Source: an uncultured Collinsella sp. (GTDB taxonomy: Bacteria; Actinomycetota; Coriobacteriia; Coriobacteriales; Coriobacteriaceae). Taken from it: a stretch of DNA of 29,317 nucleotides. The notes below the pieces were generated by a model. It saw nothing but the letters and a program-made list of their open reading frames with translations. It was not told the DNA's origin and searched no databases. The stretch covers positions 1-29,317 of the forward strand of contig UQZL01000026.1 in NCBI GenBank assembly GCA_900545605.1, in the 5' to 3' direction. Below are positions 22,295 to 29,317 of this stretch, piece after piece. The first letter of the stretch is position 1; each line of letters starts with the position of its first letter. Made by a program: the position numbers and the translations under genes.

Positions 22295-24679
22295 CTACAG
22301 CGTCATGTTTGGATCGGCGTCGACGTCGAACGGCGAGATTTCACCTCGGTCGAATTTACGGCGAGCGACCTCCGCGATCATGGCTGCGTTATCGGTACAG
22401 GCAGACAAGGGCGGCACCGTTACGCGAATCCCCTGACGTCCAAGCTTCTTGATCATCATCTCGCGCAGATGCGGGTTGGCCGAGACGCCGCCACCGATGC
22501 AGTATTCCTTGCATCCGGTAGCGTGCAGTGCGTTTTTGGCCTTCTTGTACTGCACGTCAAAGACAGCTGCCTCAAACGAAGCTGCCAGATCGGGCAGGTG
22601 AATCGTGCGCCCGGCCTTGGTCTCCTGTTCAATGTAGAGCGTCACGGCCGTTTTAAGACCCGAAAGCGAGAAACGATAGTCTCCCCTGCTGTTAAGCGCA
22701 CGGGGGAAATCGATCGCGCGGGGATTGCCCGTCTCGGCCAGCTTGGAGATGATGGGGCCACCGGGATAGCCCAGACCCAACGCCTTGGCTACCTTGTCGA
22801 AGGCCTCGCCCACAGCATCGTCGAGTGTCTCACCGAGCACCTCGTAGTCGCCCCACGCCTTCACGTGCACGAGCATGGTGTGCCCGCCCGAGACAAGCGT
22901 GAAGATAAACGGCGGCTTGAGGTCGGGCTGCGCCAGCAAGTTGGCAAACAGATGACCCTCAAGATGGTTGACGCACACGAGCGGCTTGCCAGCAGCGTAG
23001 GCAAAGCCCTTGGCGAAGGCGACGCCAACCACGAGCGCGCCCACCAGGCCCGGACCCTGTGTCACGCCCACGGCGGCAAGCTCGCTGGGGGCAATGGCTC
23101 CATCCTCAAGACCAAGCGATGCTGCGGCATCCTCGAGCGCCGCATCCATGACACTCACAATCACCTCGACGTGTTTGCGCGAGGCGATCTCGGGCACCAC
23201 GCCGCCAAAGCGGGCGTGAAAATCAATCTGCGTCGACACCTGGTTGGCCAGCATATTGCCATCCGCATCGATAATCGCCACGGCCGTCTCGTCGCAGGAG
23301 CTCTCGATAGCGAGCACTAGGCGGCGGCGCTCAATTTCGGCACGCTCCCCCTCGGAGCGCCCAGGCGCAGGCAGCGGCCACACGCGCTGCTCTGCCGCCG
23401 TCGGCTCGGGCGAAGCATTGTCGACCGGAAGCACCAGGGGCAGCGGGGCCGTCATGACGATGGCGTCCTTGCCGGCACCATAGTAGCCGCGGCGACGGCC
23501 AGCCTCGGTAAAGCCCAGAGCGTTATAGAGCGCAATCGCTCCCTCGTTGCCGTCCTCGACCTCGAGCGAAGCCGTGGTGCAGCCGAGCATCTGGGCATCA
23601 TAGCTCACATGCGACAGCAGCTTGCGGGCAATGCCCTCACGGCGATGTGCCGGGTCGACGGCGACATCCAGAATCTGCACATCACCGTCCACGACCATAC
23701 CGCCGGCAAGGCCCAGTAGCTTGCCGTCGTCGTGTGCCACCCACCAACTACGCGGCGCAGCGACGTCCTCGCCCAGTTCGGACAGGAACATGCCCGGCGT
23801 CCACGCCTCGTGTCCGGCACCTTCAAAGCAGGCAGCCTCCAGCGCGCTCGCGCCCTCGGCATCCGCCGCGCCCATGGGACGGAACTGCAGATGACGACCG
23901 GCGAGCTCATCGGCAACGCCCGTAATTCCGCTCTGCGCACTCTCGGCAAGACCAAGACGCTTGCGCTCGTTTTCCTCGGCATCCGAAAGGCGCGTGTAAA
24001 TCGGCAGGACGCGGGCCGGATCGCCGTCACCCGCAGCGTGCGCGAGCAGCAAGCCCTCGCCCGAAGGCCACCACAGGTCGCGCTCCACGCAGCGGGCGGT
24101 CTCGTCCTCACCCAGCAGCTTGCCATAGCGCACGAGACCGTCACCGGTCAGCTGAACCTGGTCCCAGTCCGCTGCTCGGCGCCACTCATCGAGCGCCACG
24201 GCGGCCTTGACCACGTGTTCGCGCTCAAATTGACGCTCGGGACCCTCATCAACCAGCATATACAGCGCCGGATATACCTCACCGCGCATAGCATCGGCCA
24301 AGATACCAAGCTTGCCGCGCACGCCAGCCTTCCACGCCGTCCAAGCGCAAGCGTCGAGCGTCGACACGCCCAGCAGCGGAACATTGGCACCACGCGCGAG
24401 GCCCTTGGCAGTGGAGATGCCGATGCGCACACCCGTAAAGGACCCCGGGCCGCGACCGACCACATAGCAACCAACATCGCTGCGATCCAGACCGGCTTGA
24501 GCCAGCACGCCATCAACGGTATTCACGAGCTCAACGTTGGCGTGACGGCGACACATGTGGTCGCCACTCACGAGCTTCGTCTCGCCCGTCTGCCCATCAA
24601 TCCAGCTTGCCGCGCAGGCAAGCATGTCGGTCGAGGTATCGAGCGCCACCACCAGCGCGTTGTCGTTATGCAAGCTCAT
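22295..24679 (-). CDS. TsaB-RimI-TsaD triple fusion: tRNA t6A synthesis and N-acetyltransferase
   Basis: This is a single 794-aa frame. Residues 1-225 are TsaB (VVALDTSTDMLACAASW, GRGPGSFTGVRIGISTAKG). Residues 258-410 are a RimI-type GNAT acetyltransferase with the acetyl-CoA loop RREGIA and a GFTEAGRRRGYY end. Residues 450-794 are TsaD (LAIESSCDETAVA, TQGPGLVGALVVG, HLEGH with metal ligands His572 and His576, SGGHTML, GGGVSANP). TsaB and TsaD, with TsaE, attach threonylcarbamoyl to A37 of ANN-decoding tRNAs; RimI acetylates a ribosomal protein. The start at 24679 has AAGG upstream and overlaps the tsaE stop by 14 bases, so translation is coupled. It is the last gene of its operon. Fusion guarantees equal amounts of TsaB and TsaD; pairwise fusions are known, the triple one is rarer. 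Confidence 0.94.
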   Translation of the reverse strand: MSLHNDNALVVALDTSTDMLACAASWIDGQTGETKLVSGDHMCRRHANVELVNTVDGVLAQAGLDRSDVGCYVVGRGPGSFTGVRIGISTAKGLARGANVPLLGVSTLDACAWTAWKAGVRGKLGILADAMRGEVYPALYMLVDEGPERQFEREHVVKAAVALDEWRRAADWDQVQLTGDGLVRYGKLLGEDETARCVERDLWWPSGEGLLLAHAAGDGDPARVLPIYTRLSDAEENERKRLGLAESAQSGITGVADELAGRHLQFRPMGAADAEGASALEAACFEGAGHEAWTPGMFLSELGEDVAAPRSWWVAHDDGKLLGLAGGMVVDGDVQILDVAVDPAHRREGIARKLLSHVSYDAQMLGCTTASLEVEDGNEGAIALYNALGFTEAGRRRGYYGAGKDAIVMTAPLPLVLPVDNASPEPTAAEQRVWPLPAPGRSEGERAEIERRRLVLAIESSCDETAVAIIDADGNMLANQVSTQIDFHARFGGVVPEIASRKHVEVIVSVMDAALEDAAASLGLEDGAIAPSELAAVGVTQGPGLVGALVVGVAFAKGFAYAAGKPLVCVNHLEGHLFANLLAQPDLKPPFIFTLVSGGHTMLVHVKAWGDYEVLGETLDDAVGEAFDKVAKALGLGYPGGPIISKLAETGNPRAIDFPRALNSRGDYRFSLSGLKTAVTLYIEQETKAGRTIHLPDLAASFEAAVFDVQYKKAKNALHATGCKEYCIGGGVSANPHLREMMIKKLGRQGIRVTVPPLSACTDNAAMIAEVARRKFDRGEISPFDVDADPNMTL

Positions 24680-25172
24680 CTTGTACAGCCTTATCAATCA
24701 AATGGGAAAGCTCCATTGCGCGGTCACCGTGCGCCTCAAGCGTTATCGTTCGCACATCGCTGTCGCCCTCATCACGCTTGAGCGTCACCGAAAGATACTC
24801 ATCCGTCAGCTCGTCCTGGAATTGTTCGCCCCATTCCAGCAGGCAAGCACCCTCATAGCCCAGCACATCGAAAATGCCCGTATCCTCGAGCTCGTAGGCA
24901 TGCTCCAGGCGGTATAGATCAAAGTGAAACAGCGGAATACGACCTTGATCGTGAACGGCCATGAGCGCAAACGTAGGACTCGTAACCATATGCCCATCGC
25001 CCAGCCCGCGCGAGACGCCCTTGGTAAAGTGAGTTTTGCCCACTCCCAGGCCACCGGTCAGGATGAGCACATCGCCGTCCTCAAGGCACGGTGCAATTAG
25101 CTCGCCAAAGTACTCCGTATCGGCAGCGCAAGTCGTTTTGTAAGTACCTACCCCCAGGCGCTCCAGGGACAT
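24666..25172 (-). CDS. tsaE: TsaE, tRNA t6A threonylcarbamoylation ATPase
   Basis: This 168-aa P-loop protein is required for multiple turnovers of the TsaB-TsaD complex. Walker A is GGLGVGKTHFTKG (residues 40-52; many relatives have GDLGAGKT), TSPTF is the switch I-like motif, and FHFDLYRL and LLEWGEQF are family blocks. Its stop overlaps the start of the TsaB-RimI-TsaD gene, which completes the t6A set except for TsaC. AAGGAG precedes the start, 12 bases after the uracil-DNA glycosylase stop. Confidence 0.95.
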   Translation of the reverse strand: MSLERLGVGTYKTTCAADTEYFGELIAPCLEDGDVLILTGGLGVGKTHFTKGVSRGLGDGHMVTSPTFALMAVHDQGRIPLFHFDLYRLEHAYELEDTGIFDVLGYEGACLLEWGEQFQDELTDEYLSVTLKRDEGDSDVRTITLEAHGDRAMELSHLIDKAVQDELA

Positions 25173-25184
25173 ATATGCTCCTTA

Positions 25185-25805
25185 TTATTCCGAGGCGTCC
25201 TCTGGTGCGGGATGTCGCTCCAGATAATCGCCCAGCATCTTAAAGTCTTCCTCCAGCAGCTCCTGCCACGCCGGATTGCGCAGCGCTGCTGCCGGATGAA
25301 AAGTGGGCATTACTACAAAATGCCCCATCTGGTGGAACCTGCCGCGCAGCTTAGTAATGCCAATCTCGGTCTTAAGCACAAAGTGCGTCGCGGGGTTGCC
25401 GAGCGTCACGATAATATCAGGCCAGATGCTTCGAATCTGCTCACGCAAAAACGGCGAGCAAGCCAGCACTTCCTCGGGACGCGGATTGCGGTTTCCCGGC
25501 GGGCGGCACTTAAGCACGTTGGCAATGTAGACGTCTTCGCGTTTGAGCCCCGCCAGCGACAAAATGCCGTTGAGATCCTCGCCTGCCGCCCCCACAAAGG
25601 GCTCGCCCTGCAAATCCTCGTTGCGACCCGGCGCCTCACCAATAAACATCACGCGAGCGCGGGGGTTTCCCACGCCAAACACGATATTGTGACGCGACTG
25701 GTAGAGCTGGCAGAGGTGACAATCGCCCAGAACGGCCTCAATTTCCTCGAGTGCGACCTCACGTGGTGCCTGATGGGTATGGCCGGGGATGTGCATGACG
25801 CCCAT
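25185..25805 (-). CDS. Uracil-DNA glycosylase, family 4 (iron-sulfur type)
   Basis: This 206-aa DNA repair enzyme removes uracil from DNA. The active-site block is GEAPGRNEDLQGEPFVG and the second motif TFHPAAALRNP. Cys29, Cys32, Cys100 and Cys116 form the CxxC...C...C set that holds the 4Fe-4S cluster of family 4 enzymes. CRPPGNRNPRPEE is also typical. AGGAG lies six bases before the ATG; the upstream alr stop overlaps this region, so the genes are in one operon. Confidence 0.93.
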   Translation of the reverse strand: MGVMHIPGHTHQAPREVALEEIEAVLGDCHLCQLYQSRHNIVFGVGNPRARVMFIGEAPGRNEDLQGEPFVGAAGEDLNGILSLAGLKREDVYIANVLKCRPPGNRNPRPEEVLACSPFLREQIRSIWPDIIVTLGNPATHFVLKTEIGITKLRGRFHQMGHFVVMPTFHPAAALRNPAWQELLEEDFKMLGDYLERHPAPEDASE

Positions 25806-25813
25806 AGCGGCTC

Positions 25814-26959
25814 CTACACGTAGACCTTGTCGAGACGCATGCCAAAGCCGCAGGCGACCTCGTAGTTAATCGTACCGCGTAGGCGCGCCATCTCGTCCAT
25901 AGTGATCTCGGCATCGCCATCGCGGCCGACAATAATCATCTCATCACCATGTTCGGCCTCGGGAATCTCGTGTGCCGGGTTGGACTGAATGGCGACCATA
26001 AACTGGTCCATGCAGATATTGCCAACCTGATGCACGCGCTCGCCGCGATACAGCACATCCATACGATTGGAAAGCGTACGCGATAGGCCATCGGCATAAC
26101 CGATCGGCAGCGTGCAGATCTGAACGCGCGTACGCGGTACGCGGTAGGTAAAACCGTAGCCCACGCCCTCACCCATCGCAGGGTGTGCCACGCGCGTCAC
26201 ACGCGCATGGACGCTCATAACGGGATCAAGCTGCATCACGCGGCCACTCAGCTCGCACGGCTGCATGCCATACAAGCCAATGCCGGCGCGGATCATATCA
26301 AAATGCATCGAGGGGTCGAGCATCGAGGACGGCGTGTTGGCGCAGTGCACGATACCGCACTCAAAACCCGCATCCTTAATGGCCTGAACGGCCTCGGTAA
26401 AGCGCTGACACTGCAGCTTGTAGTCCCAGCCCGAAGGTTCATCGGCCGTGGCGAAGTGCGTAAATACGCCGTCGCACTGAATACCGCGATGGAAATTTAT
26501 ACCGCGGACAAAGTCGAGCACCTGCGTGTAATGTACGCCGATGCGGTTCATGCCCGTCTCGATGGCGAGATGATACTTGCCCACCTTGCCCGCCGCGACG
26601 GCACATTCGCCATACGCAAGAGCAAAGTCAGACGTATAGACCGAGGGCATGATATCAAACTCGAGCAACGTCGGAATGGCCTCGATAGGCGGCTCGCTTA
26701 GGATGAGGATGGGTTTCGTTATCCCGCCCTGTCGGAGCTCAACGCCCTCGTTAACCGTCGCCACGGCAAACATGTCGGCACCGGCCGAATACATGATCTT
26801 GGCGCACTCAACAGCTCCATGACCATAAGCATCGGCCTTGACCACGCAGCACAGGCGCTGACGTGGATTCAGCAAGTTCTTATAGGCCCTCGTGTTGCGA
26901 CGGAGCGCCCCGCGGTCGATCTCGACCCAGGACCAGCGCGTCAAATCGGCTTTATTCAT
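25814..26959 (-). CDS. alr: Alanine racemase
   Basis: This 381-aa PLP enzyme interconverts L- and D-alanine for peptidoglycan. The cofactor lysine is Lys41 in VVKADAYGHG; ETGMNRIG, HCANTPSS, RAGIGLYG, the VGYGFTY tyrosine loop and NICMDQFMV are all present. The start lies two bases after the nnr stop (TAA-TC-ATG), so translation is coupled. Gene order acpS-nnr-alr is widespread in Gram-positive bacteria and actinobacteria. Confidence 0.97.
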   Translation of the reverse strand: MNKADLTRWSWVEIDRGALRRNTRAYKNLLNPRQRLCCVVKADAYGHGAVECAKIMYSAGADMFAVATVNEGVELRQGGITKPILILSEPPIEAIPTLLEFDIMPSVYTSDFALAYGECAVAAGKVGKYHLAIETGMNRIGVHYTQVLDFVRGINFHRGIQCDGVFTHFATADEPSGWDYKLQCQRFTEAVQAIKDAGFECGIVHCANTPSSMLDPSMHFDMIRAGIGLYGMQPCELSGRVMQLDPVMSVHARVTRVAHPAMGEGVGYGFTYRVPRTRVQICTLPIGYADGLSRTLSNRMDVLYRGERVHQVGNICMDQFMVAIQSNPAHEIPEAEHGDEMIIVGRDGDAEITMDEMARLRGTINYEVACGFGMRLDKVYV

Positions 26960-26961
26960 GA

Positions 26962-28578
26962 TTAGTCATCCGACCCTTCGTCCATGATTCCCAGATCTTC
27001 GAGCGCATCCTTTGCCGCCAGTTCCATGGCAGGACCGATCAAGTCGATAAGATCGGTCGCGATGACGCTCTTCTCACCATACTCCGTCGCCGCAGCAAAA
27101 CCGGCGTAGCTGTGAAGTGCGACGGCGTACGAATACAGCAACTCCCAACGATCCATCTCGTCGCGCATGGTGGCAAGCGTGCCGGCCAAAATACCCGCGA
27201 GAACATCACCCGAACCGGCAGTTGCCAGAGAAGCCGGACCCGAGAGCGGCAGCAGCACACGCTCAACGCCACAGATAGCCGTCGTCGGCCCCTTGGCAAT
27301 GACCACCAGATTGTCGGAGCCTGCAGCCCAGACAACCTTCTGCGCGGCCGCAATCGCGGTACCAAGGTCGTTCACCTCGTCGCCGGCAACCAGACGCGAA
27401 AGCTCACGATAGTGCGGCGTCATAACCAACGGCTGCTCGCGACGATACATCTCGGGATTACTATCAATACCGTCAATGGCAATCTTAGCAAGGCAGTTGA
27501 GTGCATCGGCGTCCAAGATAAGCGGCACATCAAGCTCGAGCAAGCCCGAAACCACCTGCATAGCGCCGGCAGATGTCGTCATACCGGGACCGCACAGTAC
27601 ACAGCTGTACTTCTTTGCAATCTCGCACACCGTCATGCGCGCAGCGGCGCCAAAGGAGCCGCGGGAATCAGACGGAATAGCAAAGACGGGAATCGAAGGA
27701 AGTGCCATGCGAATAAGATTGGCGCAGGCGTCAGGAGCCGCGACTGCCACGTAACCAGCACCCGCGCGAGCTGCAGACTTGGCCGCCATAATGGCAGCAC
27801 CAGGATATTGCGCAGATCCGGCGACAATAAGCACAGAGCCACGGGAATACTTATCGATATTCGTAGGTAGTGGAGCAAAGTAATCAACTAAGTCACCGGG
27901 CTCGACAATCTCGGCGGCGTGGTCGACATCATCGATGACCTCGTCAAGACGGTCGTAAAGATTGCCGCAGATCAAATCGCCAGCATACTCAGGACCATCA
28001 GCGCTATACAGACAAATCTTGGGCGCAATCATCGTCACCGTATGCTCGGCACGAATGCAGTCGTCATCAACAACGCCCGTCTCGGCATTCAGGCCCGAGG
28101 GAACATCAATGGATACGACACAATCGGCGCATTCATTGACCGTAGGAATCCAGATGGAGAACGGCGCACGCAGATTCCCGTGGAAACCGGTACCAAAAAT
28201 GGCATCGACAACAACATCGGCCTTATCGATCAAAACCTCGAGTTCGTCACGCGAGGGGCCGACGCAAACGTGCACATCGCGGCCGGCAGTACGACGAGCA
28301 ACATGACGTGCCAGAGCAGCAGGAATCTCATCCGGCTCAACCGGAGAAACGATATCGACGTCCACACCCTTATGGCTCAGAATATCGGCGGCAACCCAAC
28401 CGTCGCCGCCATTATTACCAAAACCGACCAGAACGAGAACCCGATCGGGATTGAGCTTCAAGACCTCGTTGGCGGCAAACTCACCCGCTAGCTCCATAAG
28501 CTCGGCCTTCGAAGTCCCTTCGCGTTCGATGATGTCCTCGAGACGAACGACTTCTTCGGTACTCAAAACCGGTTTCAT
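26962..28578 (-). CDS. nnr: Bifunctional NAD(P)H-hydrate epimerase/dehydratase
   Basis: This 538-aa metabolite repair enzyme restores damaged NADH and NADPH hydrates. Residues 1-215 are the NnrE epimerase (VLVGFGNNGGDGWVAA, VVDAIFGTGF, SIDVPSGLNAETG). Residues 235-520 are the ADP-dependent NnrD dehydratase (KYSRGSVLIVAGS, YPGAA, CGPGM, LDADALN, MTPHYRE, ATAGSGDVLAGILAG). AGGAG lies seven bases before the ATG, and the acpS stop codon is directly adjacent. It is of the standard fused length. Confidence 0.97.
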   Translation of the reverse strand: MKPVLSTEEVVRLEDIIEREGTSKAELMELAGEFAANEVLKLNPDRVLVLVGFGNNGGDGWVAADILSHKGVDVDIVSPVEPDEIPAALARHVARRTAGRDVHVCVGPSRDELEVLIDKADVVVDAIFGTGFHGNLRAPFSIWIPTVNECADCVVSIDVPSGLNAETGVVDDDCIRAEHTVTMIAPKICLYSADGPEYAGDLICGNLYDRLDEVIDDVDHAAEIVEPGDLVDYFAPLPTNIDKYSRGSVLIVAGSAQYPGAAIMAAKSAARAGAGYVAVAAPDACANLIRMALPSIPVFAIPSDSRGSFGAAARMTVCEIAKKYSCVLCGPGMTTSAGAMQVVSGLLELDVPLILDADALNCLAKIAIDGIDSNPEMYRREQPLVMTPHYRELSRLVAGDEVNDLGTAIAAAQKVVWAAGSDNLVVIAKGPTTAICGVERVLLPLSGPASLATAGSGDVLAGILAGTLATMRDEMDRWELLYSYAVALHSYAGFAAATEYGEKSVIATDLIDLIGPAMELAAKDALEDLGIMDEGSDD

Positions 28579-29118
28579 CTATGCTCCTAGCGTATCTTGC
28601 GAAGCATCGCCCAGGTGCTCCGTCAATGCTGAATTCTGCAGCTGCTCAAGCTCATCTAAAACAGAGCGAGCCTCTTTAAATGTCTGCGCTACGCGTTTCT
28701 TGGTACTCACCTTTTCCTCTTTTGGCTTAGGCCGAGCATCTTCGGTAATCGCGATGGCATTCGCAACGGCTAAGTCTCCTGTAAGCGTAATGGAAAGAGC
28801 GACCTCAACAACACCCAGCTCTTGAGCGATCTCGAGAGCACGGCCCGAAAGCAGCGCCTTCGGTTTGCCGAGTTTATCACGCGTAACCGAAACATCCTTG
28901 CGACCAACGCCTTGACTAAAACCCGTGCCGAGAGCTTTAAGTACCGCCTCGCGCGAAGCAAAGCGGCTGGCATAGTGAGCAGCGGGACGCGATGATGCAT
29001 CACAATACGCACGCTCTTCTTCGGTAAACACGCGCCGAGCAAACGACGGCGTCTTTTCAAGAATTGATTTCATACGGGAAATCTCGACGATATCAACGCC
29101 GATACCAGCTTCAGCCAT
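28579..29118 (-). CDS. acpS: Holo-[acyl-carrier-protein] synthase with C-terminal extension
   Basis: This enzyme transfers 4'-phosphopantetheine from CoA to acyl carrier protein. The core (about residues 1-125) has GIGVDIVEISRM with the Mg-binding Asp, FTEEERAYC, and RFASREAVLKALGTG. A charged tail of about 55 residues (PKPKEEKVSTKKR onward, with a coiled-coil-like KEARSVLDELEQLQ) follows; ordinary AcpS ends near 120-130. The start at 29118 has GGAGGTGAAC directly before it, so the ATG at 29130 is unlikely. It is first in the operon, and its stop codon touches the nnr start. Confidence 0.93.
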   Translation of the reverse strand: MAEAGIGVDIVEISRMKSILEKTPSFARRVFTEEERAYCDASSRPAAHYASRFASREAVLKALGTGFSQGVGRKDVSVTRDKLGKPKALLSGRALEIAQELGVVEVALSITLTGDLAVANAIAITEDARPKPKEEKVSTKKRVAQTFKEARSVLDELEQLQNSALTEHLGDASQDTLGA

Positions 29119-29147
29119 GTTCACCTCCATATCGCACAGACTAAGTT

Positions 29148-29177
29148 ATTGTAGCCCGTTCACAGAAGATGCGACAA
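29148..29177 (-). promoter_or_regulatory. Promoter of the acpS-nnr-alr-udg-tsaE-tsaBD operon
   Basis: On the minus strand TTGTCG (29177-29172) and TACAAT (29153-29148) are spaced by 18 bp, about 30 bp upstream of the acpS start. All genes from here to 22295 are closely spaced or overlapping, so this is probably the main operon promoter. Confidence 0.65.
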
Positions 29178-29226
29178 ACGAGGGTTATAAAACACAGCTA
29201 CTATGTGAGACAAAAGCCCTTAAACG

Positions 29227-29260
29227 CAAAAAAGGGGGAGGCCGCGAGGCCTCCCCCTTC
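29227..29260 (-). terminator. Terminator of a gene beyond the window
   Basis: AAGGGGGAGGCC-GCGA-GGCCTCCCCCTT, a perfect 12-bp stem; on the minus strand six T follow (29228-29233). It should end a minus-strand transcript entering from beyond 29317. In 29261-29317 I see no feature I can support. Confidence 0.85.
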
Positions 29261-29317
29261 TAAGTTCAAGCGCACGGCTCGGTGCCGTCCACCGGTCAGC
29301 GGCGCCCTGGCCTCCCA

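Overview
The window looks like a chromosomal segment from a GC-rich, low-to-medium genome size actinobacterium of the class Coriobacteriia, most likely a Collinsella. The reasons are the high GC content with strong GC-ending codon bias, the gut-type alpha-glucan genes, the TsaB-RimI-TsaD triple fusion, and actinobacterial promoters of the TAcaaT type. Species assignment is inference.

Layout. Positions 1-491 hold two abutting, broken insertion-sequence remnants (IS110 transposase and IS21 IstB). Positions 690-13072 form an alpha-glucan/maltose locus: malQ and glgP on the plus strand; a minus-strand ABC sugar importer (Tat-type lipoprotein binding protein, two permeases, MsmX/UgpC-type ATPase) that converges on glgP; a TreR-like GntR regulator; and, divergent from it, a PTS EIICB transporter fused to a HAD phosphatase. 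Near-palindromic TTGTTTAAACAA boxes lie at malQ, twice at the ABC operon, and on both sides of the regulator/PTS intergenic region, so one regulator plausibly controls all four units. The logic would be import of malto-oligosaccharides by ABC and of alpha-glucosides by PTS, dephosphorylation of the PTS product by the fused HAD domain, and disproportionation and phosphorolysis by MalQ and GlgP.

Positions 13100-15368 carry a polyprenyl diphosphate synthase, a cytosolic-looking protein with two peptidoglycan-binding domains, and tRNA-Gln(UUG). Positions 15376-17505 are accessory in character: a mosaic of tRNA-Gln T-arm copies, an AAA_14/DUF4143 ATPase with two palindromic repeats over its promoter, and several strong hairpins.

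Positions 17506-19698 encode a large protein with a possible winged helix, a long low-complexity linker and a Toprim-type C-terminus resembling JetD/DUF2220. Positions 19808-22041 carry a CstA-family carrier whose leader has the anatomy of a branched-chain amino acid attenuator (a 14-residue leader peptide with 7 Leu/Ile/Val, competing stems, and a perfect terminator before the ribosome binding site). Positions 22203-29177 are a compact housekeeping operon read on the minus strand: acpS, nnr (NnrE-NnrD), alr, family 4 uracil-DNA glycosylase, tsaE and the tsaB-rimI-tsaD fusion, with a promoter near 29160 and a terminator near 22210.

Most notable: the cstA attenuator, the EIICB-HAD fusion with its shared operator set, and the stand-alone JetD-like Toprim protein.
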